Shown: piece after piece, positions 1 to 12,000 of the stretch
Layout: the number at the start of each line of letters is the position of its first letter
Numbering within the stretch: position 1 is the stretch's first letter
NCBI GenBank assembly: GCA_921293015.1
Contig: OV121094.1
Coordinates: 3,152,764-3,216,763 of the forward strand
Direction of reading: 5' to 3'
Source: Phorcus lineatus
Lineage: Eukaryota > Mollusca > Gastropoda > Trochida > Trochidae
DNA: 64,000 nt
Translations under genes and position numbers: made by a program
Notes under the pieces: model-generated
Database searches by the model: none
Seen by the model: only the letters and a program-made list of their open reading frames with translations
Told to the model about the DNA's origin: nothing

Positions 1-1
1 C

Positions 2-662
2 TGGTTTCAAGTGTGACCAAAACTACTCCGGGTTTGTTGTCGTTGCGTTGCTTCCTGACGGCACGTGCAGCACGGACGTCTGTAAATTTCAGCCCGTCGC
101 GGATGACACGATTGACGAGTTGACATGTGATTGACGGGTCGTCTCTTTCACGTGTGTCGATTGCAAGGTTTCGCACAACAACACTGCGATCAGTGTCCGA
201 TTCTTTCTTGCCCTTCACGACATCAGAAAATTTAGAGTTCATAGACTGTACATCTTTCTCAACTTTATCCATTCTCACGGTAATCGTTTCGTGTGAATTT
301 ATCTGTGAGTTTTCCATTCTCTTTACCTTGTCGGTCAGTGCAGCTATTTGTGCGTCAAACTCCTTCCTTATGGCTTCAGTCTCCTGTTTCAAAACAGCGG
401 TCAGTCTGGACGTCATGCGTTCCTCGTTCGCTGCTAGTTGGTCACAGAAGAACTTCTGCATGTTAGCAATAGCTGTCAGAACATCAGAATTATTATTACC
501 CACAGCAGTCGGAGTTTCGTGCGGGGCAGTAGAATTAATACAAAGTTTCACTTTTTTGGCTGCAGACGGTTCACACATGTTAATGTCATTATTTATTTCG
601 TTGAAACACGGCTGCGACATTACTGCATTAACGAAATTATCAGCTTCTTCCATCGCCGCCAT
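2..662 (-). CDS. LINE ORF1-like protein, partial (C-terminus beyond window)
   Basis: Read on the minus strand from the ATG at 660-662, the frame stays open for 220 codons to the left edge, so the gene continues outside the window. The N-terminal ~60 residues are acidic and of low complexity. Residues ~65-145 are rich in E, K, Q and heptad-like (MQKFFCDQLAANEERM..., IAALTDKVKRMENSQ), as in the trimerising coiled coil of LINE ORF1 proteins. The end (DRSVVVRNLAI, then VRAARAVRKQ and GVVLVTLET) looks like the RRM-type nucleic-acid-binding domain of such proteins. The role in that family is RNA binding in the retrotransposition particle. No stop or frameshift is seen, so this copy may be young. 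The opposite-strand frame at 127-747 is its shadow. Confidence 0.75.
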   Translation of the reverse strand, partial: MAAMEEADNFVNAVMSQPCFNEINNDINMCEPSAAKKVKLCINSTAPHETPTAVGNNNSDVLTAIANMQKFFCDQLAANEERMTSRLTAVLKQETEAIRKEFDAQIAALTDKVKRMENSQINSHETITVRMDKVEKDVQSMNSKFSDVVKGKKESDTDRSVVVRNLAIDTRERDDPSITCQLVNRVIRDGLKFTDVRAARAVRKQRNDNKPGVVLVTLET

Positions 663-1066
663 GACTGTAGTAGTTAAAATGTTCAAATATTATGAGATTT
701 CTTCAAAGTTCAGTATTTCGATAAATTCTCAATTGCAGCACTTGTAAAGTTTATAGAACGTAGCCCAGGGTTTGTTGTGTGGATATTTAATACCTTTTGT
801 AATGGATGGGCATCAGAAAAGACGATGTACGTGGATTTATTTCATTCAGTGTCGGAGCTCCAGTCGACCACGTCTTCACCATCCAAGGGCAGATAACTTA
901 GGTTTAGGTAGCTTATGTCGAGACTACTTATGAAACTTGGCCTTTATGTAGCTAGTATTCAAGTGTTTTCTCGCTAATATTGGGGACATACATAGATCTA
1001 TGGATCTAAGATTCTACAGCAAGGTTTAGGTATTACTTAGCTTCACTCGGAAACAACTGGGTAAAC

Positions 1067-2147
1067 GTGACCACTTTAAAGGTAGGGTATAAAGGTTGTT
1101 CAATCAAATGTCGATATTTTGTCAGAACTTATAAATCTCTCATTTTGAAATTAATGAAACTATCCGCTTATAGTTACACTATATCACAGATAAAGATAAC
1201 TACTTTTTATAATTATTTAAGTATTTTGTTCTCAAACAGGTTGTGTTGGTCAAAATTTGTAGAATCCTTAGCTATTAAAGGTAATAAGGCTCTATTTGGT
1301 ACTTTAAAAAGTGATTATTCAGTTCCCAGGTCTACCAGCAATATTATTTTTAAATTGTTTGACACTAAGATTAAACCAGTAATTTTGTATGGTGCTGAAT
1401 TATGGGGATTCCAAATATATCAGGTTTTAGAATCCTTTTAAAATAATTACTGTAAGTTTGTTTTAGGACTTAGCAAGTATAATACTAGTAATATTGTTTT
1501 GGCAGAGTGTGGCATACATCAGTTGTATGTTGATTATCATGTTTAATGTGTAAAAGATTGGTGCAAACTTTTAAGGATGGAAAATAGAAGGTATCCAAAG
1601 AAAGATTATATTTTAATGATACGCCTTGATGAATCTGGCACAACAACGTGGGCAAGTTACGTGAGGCAATTACTATTTAATTTTGAATTTGGAAATGCAT
1701 GGCTTTCTCAGGATAGTGGTAATATTAATATGTTCTTCGAGTTGTTTAAACAGCGCCTATGTGATTGTAATATTCAGTAAAATATCTTCATCTAGTAGTT
1801 CAAATCAATTTTGATACATAATTTTATATTACGAATATTAGGAACAGGGAATTAAGGAGATGTTTTTGTCTACTAAGACTGATCACAACTGTTGGTCGAC
1901 GGCAGGGTATAGATAAACATCTGTGTATCTGTAATAATTTGTATTCAGAATGTATAGTAGAAGATGTTATACATTTTTTATTTGTTTGCCCGTTTATGAT
2001 TTAATGAGAAGTAAATATATACCACTCCGATTTTCTGATAACCCTACATTTTATTCCTACAACGTACTTGTAAACAGTAATGATTATGAAATTATTTTTA
2101 ATGTAGCAAATTATGTTAAACATTGCCTGTCTCTTCGCAAGACGTAG
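1067..2147 (+). pseudogene. LINE ORF2 fragment (end of RT and C-terminal domain), decayed
   Basis: Three frames broken by stops together read as the C-terminal third of a non-LTR retrotransposon polymerase. At 1245-1440 the reading contains a KALFGTLKSDYS segment and then IKPVILYGAELWGF, the post-catalytic 'LYG.E.WG' landmark. It continues as VLGLSKYNTSNIVLAECG at ~1460-1515. At 1577-1780 come FGNAWLSQD and FKQRL, shared with the minus-strand LINE end at 8.3-9.0 kb. At 1940-2010 the reading ...VEDVIHFLFVCPFYDLMR is the terminal H-x4-C half of the zinc-knuckle motif. Several stops and frameshifts make this a dead copy. It lies in opposite orientation to the ORF1 at the left edge, so it is a separate insertion. 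Confidence 0.75.
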
Positions 2148-2150
2148 TAT

Positions 2151-3330
2151 TAGTCACTTTGGTAACGTCCGCCTCGAGAATAAATGTGAAACGTAACTGT
2201 GCATTTGCCATCTCGCAATCAGAATGTGTTTCCATCCTCTGTGTCACTTTTATAGTAACACTTATTTCTTTTCTTTCTTTTTAAAGTGTCCTCATTTTAC
2301 AGCACACATACACATATATAGTTTTCATTCCTTCTACAAAAGGACCCAATTCACACAATTTGCACACGTATTTACTATCCATCTTTGTCAGTCATACACG
2401 AGGGAACAACTAAATCGTATCTATATCACATTCATGAATATATTTTACCAATTTCTAACCCGTGTATTGTAGCCGTGTATATTTCTCCAGCTATAGGGTT
2501 AGGGTTGATTTGACCATTGTCGGGAATAACTTTGAGATTTAGCCTTTCGAAAGTTTTGATCAGGGATGATCTACCTATTAATTAGCCTAATTACATAACT
2601 CGGTCTTTCTGCCTGTAGCTTTAGTTTTTATCTAGCTAATATCGGGAATATTGGGGTAAGCCGGGAACAATTTTCGCATTCCCAAAAATGGCCATGGGCT
2701 CAAAATGAGAAAATTCAGATTTCCTACTAACAGCGGTGAATTTCATTTGGACGCAGTTTAGAGAAAAATCAAAATAGACAACAGAGGTTAGCATTATAAT
2801 AAGTGTTTTACAAATAATATTTTATTAGATAATCTAGAAATTTGATTTTTTACATTTTAGACTCCATTAATTTTTTGTTGTTGCATAAATCCCTGCTGAA
2901 GTGTTACTATAGTGCTAAAAATTCTTTCAGTATATGATTGGACATTCTCATCTCACAGAGGTCGCTATCATAAATTCGTATAGAATAATTGATGGAGCGA
3001 CCTTTCAGTGTTTGTCTTCTTTTTCAATTAAATCGTAATTTTTGGATATCGGATGCTTGAATAAGTCGCTCTTAAATGTTCCCCATTTGACACAAACTTT
3101 TGTTCAACAGTTGAACGATGAAGTATTTACGTTTAGAAAAGCATTTTAGTTTATGTTTAACATCGAAGAATATAACATACATAACGTACATTGACAGACA
3201 TAACATTTCTACCGACATGATAAACCTTCCTAGAATAGCATTTGGTTATTGTCTCAAAATTTTCACTTTGATACAAATATTAATTAACCAAGTGGAAATC
3301 TTACCCCTTCTAAGTTATTGAACCTTCTCA
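2151..3330. other. AT-rich stretch without recognised gene
   Basis: I see no convincing coding region or repeat structure here. The frames at 2224-2472 and 3118-3321 are low-complexity, FYST-rich readings without domain features. Confidence 0.5.
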
Positions 3331-3339
3331 TCAAATATA

Positions 3340-4130
3340 AAGTTAAAATTCAACATTTAAATTAAATTAAATTTTCTTCTTCTGCGACGTTCTTGCAAAG
3401 GTTCCAAACCTGTATCAAAGTATAGAAATTGCCTTGGGGCCTATCTGGGCAATCTTATCCTTATAATCCTTGCTGCTTGTAAAATAACTCGTTCAGGTTT
3501 GTTGATTAAATCCTGTGAACACCTATCCCAGACTTCGCATGCACATTCAGGATGTGGTTTTAAACATAACAAATTAAATTCTTTCTTAAACAAATTTTAG
3601 ACTTCTATGTGAGGTTACCACATTCGAAACTCTTTAACTGTTATTTTCGATATGGTATGCTCATTTCCCATTTCGTGATAAGATGACACCAAGATGTTTA
3701 TGCACCTTAACCATACCTATCTTTATTCAATCAAAGAAAGATGCAACTACATGTTAAGCTTGCACAAATTAGATTTCAATTTCCTTTTACATTACTATTG
3801 TTTACTGACGAATAACCAAACCATTCATCCTAAGAAGAAGCTGCGTTATCAATCCAGCTCATCAGCTTTATCATAATGTACACCATAATTAAAAATGGGC
3901 CGAGTACTGACCCATGTGGGTTACCATAATTGAATCTTCGCGCTTTGAAATGGACCCTTTGATTATCACGCTTTATCTGCGATCAATTTTTAAACTTTAC
4001 AACAATCCTAATAGCCGTCCTGTAATACCTTATTTCTCAAATTATAATCATAAACCTCCAAAGCATATTCTATCAACTCCACGAACAAAGAAAAAGAAAG
4101 AAAAAGGCGGATAAGAACAAACACAGTTTA
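3340..4130 (-). pseudogene. LINE reverse transcriptase fragment, decayed
   Basis: On the minus strand ~3885-3960 reads RFNYGNPHGSVLGPFLIMVYI-like, matching the RT motif 'GVPQGSVLGPLLF.IYIND'. Downstream, ~3660-3710 reads KVHKHLGVILSRNGK ('LGV.L') and ~3365-3580 reads HPECACEVWDRCSQDL followed by ERVILQAARII and FLYFDTGLEPLQERRRR. This is the familiar thumb/connector region of CR1/RTE/jockey-type LINEs. Many stops and frameshifts interrupt it, and the YADD box between the pieces is not legible. It is an old truncated insertion; the plus-strand frames here are shadows. Confidence 0.65.
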
Positions 4131-4189
4131 TTACTTTCATCTTGTAGAGATATAGTTCACAAAATGTTATACATGTTCACTATCCTGTG

Positions 4190-4835
4190 TATATTAGACA
4201 CACAGACACAGTAAACAAACACACATTCATACATATATACATGCATACATACATATGTGTACAAACACAGACATTTATTTATCATACATGCTAAAACTGT
4301 ATACAAGCACATACATTCAAACAATCTTACAAACTTTCATACACACCTTAATACATACCTTCATACATACCTTCATTCATTCATACATACATACATACAT
4401 ACAGAGATACGTGCATACATACATACATACATACATAGATACGTACATACATACATACATACAGACATACATACATACATACATACATACATAAATACAT
4501 AAATACATACATACATGCATACATACATACATGCATACATACACACATTCTTTTTTACATAAAGAATATGCATACAAATCAGACGTACATAGCATCGTTA
4601 AGACAGTAAACAAAAATAAACATTCGTACATACATACACTGATATTCAAAAGTACATGCAATCAGCTTACATTGACAGGTATTCATACATACATACATGC
4701 AAACAGTGAACAGACACAGACGTTCATACATACATACATACATACATACATACATACATGCATGCATGCAAACGGTGAACAGACACAGACGTTCATACAT
4801 ACATACATACATGCATGCATGCAAACACTGTATGT
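4190..4835 (+). repeat. (CATA)n / TACA microsatellite cluster
   Basis: Long runs of CATA units occur at ~4220-4260, 4365-4550, 4680-4700, 4725-4765 and 4795-4825. They are separated by partly unique sequence. A ~55-bp segment, a GAACAGACACAGACGTTCA core plus flanking CATA and CATG runs, is itself duplicated at 4705 and 4775. The overlapping Tyr/His/Ile- and Cys/Met/Val-rich frames on both strands are repeat artefacts, not genes. Confidence 0.95.
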
Positions 4836-4849
4836 ATGACATCTAATTG

Positions 4850-5820
4850 ATCTATGATGGAGAATCACTCCTCCATTTGTTCACGAGCTGCTTTTTCATT
4901 GCCATTTTGAGAAAATACTTTCAACTTTCGATAATTGTTGAAATTATCAGTAACGGGCTAATTTTTTATTCCTCCGAATGTGTTTTATCCAAGGAAACTT
5001 CAAACATATATATATGTAATATCTAACCGCCTCCATAATACTTGTTATGACATCAAATTGAAAGACATTTCCTCTTCAGAATAAACAAAGTGGCGATGTG
5101 GTATTGTAATAGGAAGTGAGTGTCAAATAGTTCCTTAACAATTACTTATTCCAAAGTAACATAAATGACAGTTACAAAGTGGTGATCTAAAACCGTGGGA
5201 AATGGAATTATTTCCAGTATGCTCTGTAGTTGGGTATTTCGTTAGTACAGTTATGTTTATTTATTTTTTTGGCTAATTCTTTGGATCCTTATCTAGCTAT
5301 ATATAATATACTTATTACATTTTTTTGCTTTCGAGAAGACTATTTTTACTAGTTTAACTGCAGTTTGGTAAATAATAAATTCAATGACGAGGATGTGAAT
5401 CAGTGTAGTTTTTATCAAGAGTCTTCCCTCATCACTTAGTCCACCCACTCGCTGCTGGATTGCTTACATACTCTTGCCTTCATCATGTCAAACTTCAAGT
5501 GTAATTGGTGTTAAGATAAAGGTCCCAGGTGTTTAAAGTATGTGCTATACGTTGAAATTGTAAGTGACTTTTGAAATAAAATAAGATTTTATGGGAACTT
5601 TTAAAATACCGGTATATCCCTTCGCAAGGTATATGCTTAATGACTTATTATGGGTTTAAAAATTTTGTCCTATCCTATTTTTTTGGCGATGATTTTTATT
5701 TTCTTTAACCGATTTTGCAAATATAATTTAGCAAAAAGGCCTGAAACAATTGCAAACTTAACCAAATTCACAGACTAAAACATCTAAATTTGTATTCACG
5801 CTGCATCCTATAAAAGTGAG
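4850..5820. other. No recognised feature
   Basis: AT-rich sequence. I find no coding exon, tandem array or transposon end that I can support. Confidence 0.5.
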
Positions 5821-5868
5821 TGTATTTAGGAGATACACTTAATGTGTTTGAAAATCAGAGACAGGTAC

Positions 5869-6760
5869 CAGCAGGCAATCTGCCGTTGTATCAACGTTGA
5901 AACGACGTCGTTTGATTGATTCAAATTTGATTGGATTTGAAATTTGCGGCGACGTCGAAATCTGACGTCATTTTCACGTCGGTTCAACGTTGAAGCAATG
6001 ACGTTGTATCGACGTTGAAAAGACGTCATATCGACGTTAAGGCTTGATGATAATTCATATTGTTTGAATTTTGTTTCCTTCTCATATGTATTGCCATGCA
6101 TCACCTGTTAGGCTGTACTAATATCATCAGCTCTTTCAAAGACCTTGGTTAAAAAATCTAATGGCTGAACTTATCCAAAGAATGGAAATTAACTAATTGG
6201 TGAGGGTGTTTGTGTTTATGACAGTGGAACGATTTAGATCAAAGTGTCACCAAAAACATGTTTGTTACAAATGGGCAATTACCGTTTTTTAAGAACTACT
6301 AACTTTATTCAAATTGAAAATTTATGTTGTCATTTGTGAACTTTACTGAAAAAATAAAAACTGTTGAAAAATACAACATACCTTGTTAACTCTAATTAGT
6401 TATATGAACAGAATTACCTCCCTTTATTGTGAAATTGAAAGAAATTAACGTTTTTTTTTATCAGATCCAATATTAATAACACTTTTTACATGTCAATGAT
6501 AGCTGTTCGTTTTTGCATTTTTTATTTTATTCTTTAAAACAATTCTTAAGTTATTTGATGTTATTAATAATAATGAAATGTCATAAAAGTAATTAGTTGT
6601 CAGTTTCAAGTTGTTCTGATGACGTTGACACAACGTCAAAAACCAACCAAATTTCAACGTCAGGAAACTAACGTTGTTCTGACGTCGAAAAATGCTCGAT
6701 CGACGTCCTGACCTGAAATCAACCAAATTTCGACGTCGAAATGACGTCAGATGCCTGCTT
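5869..6760. mobile_element. Non-autonomous inverted-repeat element with GACGT-rich ends
   Basis: The left end begins CAGCAGGCAATCTG and the right end, reverse complemented, begins AAGCAGGCATCTGACGTC, giving a short terminal inverted repeat. Both ends (5885-6045 and 6610-6750) are packed with GACGTC, CAACGTTGAA and related self-complementary words; the ~560-bp middle is plain AT-rich DNA. No transposase is encoded; the minus frames at 5826-6104 and 6493-6726 follow the repeat words. The insertion is supported internally: the flanking sequence is a tandem duplicate whose second copy at 6826-6920 lacks the element. The target duplication is short, perhaps TAC. Confidence 0.7.
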
Positions 6761-6825
6761 ATACTTGATTGATAGCGAGAAATTTAAAGTTGAAACCGAA
6801 CGCCCAACTTTCGTATATATTTGTA

Positions 6826-6920
6826 TCTAATTAGGAAATAACATAGTGTGTTTGAAAATCAGAGACATGTTTTACTGGATTGATAGCGAGTAAATTTTAA
6901 ATTTAAACCGAACGCGCAAA
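6826..6920 (+). repeat. Uninterrupted copy of the tandem duplication flanking the 5.9-kb element
   Basis: GTGTTTGAAAATCAGAGACA at 6848-6867 followed by GGATTGATAGCGAG and AACCGAACGC repeats the sequence found split at 5844-5863 and 6766-6810. Similarity also covers the TTAGG-rich segment just before it. Joining the split halves gives a ~95-bp unit adjacent to this one, so this copy is the empty site. Confidence 0.75.
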
Positions 6921-6924
6921 CTAG

Positions 6925-8080
6925 GTCCATCTCCTTGATGAATGTAGTAACTATATTTGGCTTTTATAATGAACATTGCATTATTCAATTTGCACTGACA
7001 AATGACAATAGTTTTTTTTTTTAAAAAGTATGTCTTCATGTACTATTAATGATATACAAATCTTTCTTCTGATCGTGAAGTAAGCGATGCATGTGTACAC
7101 ATCTTGGCATGATAAAATAAGTTAAGGTCGATCTATTTTTTTTCTGTTTCCTTAATTTTGAAATGAAATATTCAATATTGACTGAAAATTGACTGAAAAT
7201 TAACACTAGAATTTATGGAATTATTGAATTAAACTGATGTTACATAACTGTACGCTATGACATTGTTTAGACACATTGTTTTTAATGTTTAATGTTCAAT
7301 GGTAACTGACTTTGTAAGTTATGAGGTTTAGACTATTACGAGTTAAAATAATATCTATTGCAATTTCATTATCACTATTTGATCACAAAACCATTTCAGT
7401 TTTATGTCAATAAAGAGTTTATATCTAAGCAATGCATTGGAAGTATCCAAAAGTTCTAATCTTACTTCCTTTTTAAAAAATTATTTTGAGGGTTTTTCAT
7501 TTGCAATTTCTGTTTCCTTTTGCTGAAGATAAAACGAATTAGTATTGCTCATTTAGAAGCATAGGAAATATCTGTTACCTCTAGGTAAAAAAAAGGTGAG
7601 CACCATTACACTTTGGGCAAACTGTAACAATTATAGCTTGGTTCTGCTGAGATGTCCCTCAATTTGAGAAAAAAATAGTAACTCGCAATGAATGGAGCAC
7701 TTAAGCGCAAAGATCAAAGAAAACTTTACTAAAGCATAACTTTAAAAAAACACGAATCACAATATAATGAATGTGGGTTAAGACTGAATTCCTATTCATG
7801 AAGTATTATACGAGACGTACGTATACGCATTCAATAGTTTCGGTGGTAATTTAGAACATGGCCGTCCCTCTTCTCTTTACTTTGAGACAAATGATCCTGA
7901 ATCTGTAGACGGAATAGATGAATTGCGTTTGTGTATTATAGAAACAGCAACTTCGTTGTTAATATATCTGCCCCTAGAATACCTGGTATTGGTCAGAACA
8001 AACATCAAAGAGGTAAATTGTTAATAAGTTGGACGCTAAAATATCGTTTTGAGTGAAATTATATTGCTGATGGAACTACT
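6925..8080. other. No recognised feature
   Basis: AT-rich non-coding sequence with short homopolymers. No exon or element end is supported. Confidence 0.5.
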
Positions 8081-8081
8081 T

Positions 8082-8140
8082 TATAAAAGGATAGTAGTAG
8101 GGTAGGGTTGGGCCTAAGCGATCCGTGTGTCGAGTCACTC
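8082..8140 (+). repeat. Fragment related to the 51.6-kb hairpin
   Basis: The 27 bases 8082-8108 (TATAAAAGGATAGTAGTAGG and on) are the exact reverse complement of 51661-51687, the inner end of the left hairpin arm plus its loop. Shortly after, CCTAAGCGATCCGTGTG recalls CTAAGCGATACACG of the arm, suggesting the same family with an internal deletion. Confidence 0.55.
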
Positions 8141-8230
8141 ATAAGAGACATCTTACTTAAATATTTTAGATTCAATGCATAAAACTATGTATATCAGGAG
8201 AACTTTCGAAACTAAAAGTGAGTATGACAT

Positions 8231-8256
8231 CCCCCCCCCCCCCCCCCCACCCCCCA
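8231..8256 (+). repeat. Poly-C tract
   Basis: Eighteen C residues, an A, then six more C. It is one of three long C runs in the window (also 29962 and 48871). The length is likely unstable in vivo and in sequencing. Confidence 0.9.
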
Positions 8257-8324
8257 TAACTATGACATAAAGATGATGTAATTTTGTGACAAATTACTGT
8301 CGCACAATGGAATTCACATGCATG

Positions 8325-9010
8325 TACATGTAGATATCAATCAATCGTTATTTGCACTGAAAGAGGCCACAGGCCTATTGGTACATATTGTAAAAACACA
8401 TTAGGCAGTAGAGAGTACATTTGTTCTACGTCTATAGGCATGGTACAGAAACATGGCTAGATTTTCGACATGCATTTTGCTAGAACAGCTTAGTAATGAT
8501 AAGAATTTATAGATATTATGATGCGTAAAATAATATTTTTTGATATACATATGCCTCAAATCGAGATAGGCTGGACAGACACAAAGAAAATGATACTCAT
8601 CTTCAGTTTCATTTAAATTACACATTTGACATACTCTATGTTCTTTTTCCAAACCAATATACCTACCGGTTTCAATTAATAAGTCATGCGAGGAGCAACG
8701 AAACCTTGAAAGCGAAATTCTAAATTTCCTAACATTCAACAATGATAAGTAATTTTCATTGCATATAGATTGTTTGATCATTCTGAAATAGAAACATTTA
8801 TTTGAAACTGATAATTTGTAGAGCCAGTCTTGTAGATATATATCTTGCAATCGTTGTTTAAAGGACATTCGATTGCGAATCTATACATTGTTCTAGCCAT
8901 ATATTACCAAATCCTACTGAACATAACAACTTTTTAACATCCAATTATATTTTCCATTTTCATCATACAACATCATCATATTATAACATTTTTTCGGTAG
9001 TCTATAAGAT
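8325..9010 (-). pseudogene. LINE ORF2 3' end and 3' UTR
   Basis: An open 155-codon frame (8868 to 8401) encodes the C-terminal domain of a LINE polymerase. FKQRLQDIYLQDW is followed by LSRFRCSSHDLLIETGRY, then the zinc knuckle CQMC...EDEYHFLCVCPAYLDLRH (C-x2-C...H-x4-C). Upstream at 8870-9000, a shifted frame reads MLYDENGKYNW and FGNIWLEQ, co-linear with DESGTTTWASY and FGNAWLSQ of the plus-strand copy at 1.6-1.7 kb, so both belong to one family. Downstream of the stop, the 3' UTR carries a GGCCTGTGGCC box and ends near 8325 in ATTGATTGAT, a typical LINE microsatellite tail. The copy is 5'-truncated and has at least one frameshift. Confidence 0.8.
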
Positions 9011-12000
9011 ATCGAAACACGGACTTTTGTGGTGTGATAATGAATGAATGTGGTAAATTACCTTAATACATTAGAAATACCGAGAGATTTGATTATCTTT
9101 AGGCAAACATCGATTGTTAATATGAACGATGTGGTATAATGTTTCATTTAATTTTAAATATTTAAAGTAAAAAATAGCGATACATGCAGTCTGTAGGCCA
9201 GACCCTGAAATAAGTTAGAAGCCTAAGCAAATCTATAAAAAGATTTGAGAGCCTGATTTCTAAAAATTATGATTAAGAAATTACATTCTCCTTTTCATTT
9301 CATCTAATATCTTTAAAAAAATTGATTTAATGGTGCATTTTTTAAATTTCAGAGTCTAATTGTTAGACTTATAGCGGAGGTAGCTGTGGTTGCACCTTAT
9401 TGACCCTACTCCCACGCACCATATGTTGTACATAAGTTAACCCGTCAACCAAGACCAGGCTTGGTCGTACATATTTACGATTAAACTGCCGATAATCGGC
9501 TTATCTTTCTCAGTTAATAAATTGCTCATTAAAATTCTTGCTTTCTCAACCTCTTTGGTTCCGTGCTCGAAAAAACTTTATAGACATTCTTATTCTTTGA
9601 AAGTATCTATATATCGCAATTCATATTTTCATATTTCGGTACTGGCGAAAAAGGAACGAATCATACTAGAAGTTTTAGATGATATAACAATACATGTAAA
9701 TAGCTTTTATTAGAAAGACAGTGCATTCTATATCGAGTAACTAGGCAAGAATTTATTAAGTTTAAAAAGTTACCTAACTGGTGAGAAGATGTCCTAGCGC
9801 TATCGATGGCTGATATGTAACAATAAAACATTTTATACTCAGTCATTGAAAATTAATCTTTCAAATGTTAATTACCGACAAGAATAACACTAGCTACAGA
9901 CAGGTATTATTTTCATGTCTCACGGCAACATGATACATAGATTTATAAATTTATACATTGAAATATACAATATGTCAGTCTAAAAGTTCAGCCATTCCAT
10001 AGGGAATTAAGAGAGACACAAAGTCACAAAACACTAAGTAGAATAAGAGTAATTCAAGATTTTACGAATATACAGCATAAAGGCACATTGAACATGTGGT
10101 ATGTTTTTAAGAATATTATGACATATGTAATACGATGACTTTCTTTCAGGCTTATAGCCATGAATTTACTTGTAGTGTAGGCCTAAAGATATATGTATAT
10201 ATATATTATAGACTTTCAAATCATGTATTGGCTTGTTATAAAAATCCACAACTTTAATTGCACAATTCATGTTAAAAAGTAAGGGTAAAAGTTTGTATCA
10301 ATAAAGACATACAGCACCAAAGACGTTTAACTCGAGGAACTACGGTACTAGGAACTGGCAACAACATAAATAAACATTCCGAGTTGAAGAGTTCAACCGG
10401 GGCGTGCGCGTAGAACTACCAAGCGCGTTAACAGGCGTGGCTGTTTAAGAAATATCGCCAACCTATTTTGTATCGTCAAAAGGATTTACAAAATTTACAA
10501 AAGCTGGATCCGCCATATATATTTATTTTCGTTTTAGTGAGTTGTAAGAAAACATGCTACCATCCGTATAAATACCATATATACAGTCTAGCTGCTAATA
10601 CAAGTATAAGATTACTGGACGCAAATAAGGCAAGAATAACATACTAATGTTTAAAAGTGTATTTCATTTCAAAACAAGAACAATGAAAAGCAGTATTTCT
10701 ATTTGTATTAAAATGTATCAATTTACATAAATTATATATTTTTCTAGTGTAAGTAAACGTAAGGTTACCCATGAAAAAGAGTCGTGTCCAATATAATTCC
10801 TATCAGCTTCTCACTAGTTAATAGACAGGAAATAAACAGGAAATAAACATTACAAACCAGTGTTATCAGCTCGGTGTCCACATTAAAATGTCCTGCTATT
10901 ACACAACGTATATTCTTTTATATTTATAGTCACGAACCAAGCCTATACTTCCATTCAGTATAGATTGAATTCCCCAGGAAACACAGCGAACGCTCTGACT
11001 TGAACCACGTGTGACTAACCCGGGCGACGTGCAGACCATGTCGGCCTATGCAGTCAAGACAGCAGTAGGGGTATCCCCTTTCTAAGGGAGGTACTTTGTG
11101 TCGCTATGTAGGTCATACATAAGAATTCTTTCTTCCCCATATAAGATCACTGCAGCGTACGTTGTATCTGCATGTTAGTACGAAGTGGACATTATCGCCG
11201 ATATAATGTCGTGGTGTTTTCTTATATCATTGGAGGACTGTCAAACAGTCACTTTTAAACATTACAAGTTGTCGTCATACAACTGTTATAGTTATTGCGG
11301 TTGACATTGTATATCTTCAAATACTTACCTGTGTCCTCACATCGTATCAATGTGTAAGGAAAGCTAGTCAGGTCCTCGTCAATGGCAAAATGTATTTCTA
11401 TTAATAGACCCACGTAGACAACGTTACGCTTTGTATTGATAAAACACAATCCACAAAAAATTCGATTCACGGTTAACGTCCACCAGTTTCCTGAGTACTG
11501 CGGTCAAATGAAGGTGAATTTGGTGTGTGATCGGTTTGTGAATTATGTAAGAGGCTTACTTGAGGAGACCAAACACATAGATAATAAACGGAAGCACTCA
11601 TAAGTGGGACACCAGTCTCATTGATGTAGGATATGATAATGGAATTTCATGATCTATCGGAAATGGATATCAATTTTTTAAAAAGATATGATGCATCCTT
11701 TCAGTTTCGAAATTAGCTATGGTTTTTATAACGTAATTTGTATTGTGCACACTGTGCGCTTAAGTTGGCGATAACATTAGGCACATAGGTGCGTATATAT
11801 CGATACACCATATAGATTAACGAGTATATCGCCTAACGAAAAGCCATTTACAGTTATTCTTTGGAACATTTTAACTTACTGTTGTTCATTAGAACTTACA
11901 TTTGTCAGTCTGAGTAACCAAACCAGTTAGAGAAAATACGGAAAGAGAGGGGTGGGGCTTTATAGATCAAGGAAGTAGAAACTCTATTTTGTTACCTCTT

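Noticed and set aside
127..747. 206-codon plus-strand frame at the left edge
   Set aside because: It is the antisense of the LINE ORF1; the minus frame is longer, open to the edge and has coiled-coil and RRM-like character.
4377..4560. CRISPR-like regular repeats
   Set aside because: Units are 4 bp without unique spacers, and the genome is eukaryotic.
4255..4868. Several 60-102-codon frames on both strands
   Set aside because: Direct translations of the CATA microsatellite; composition is only Tyr/His/Ile/Thr or Cys/Met/Val/Tyr.
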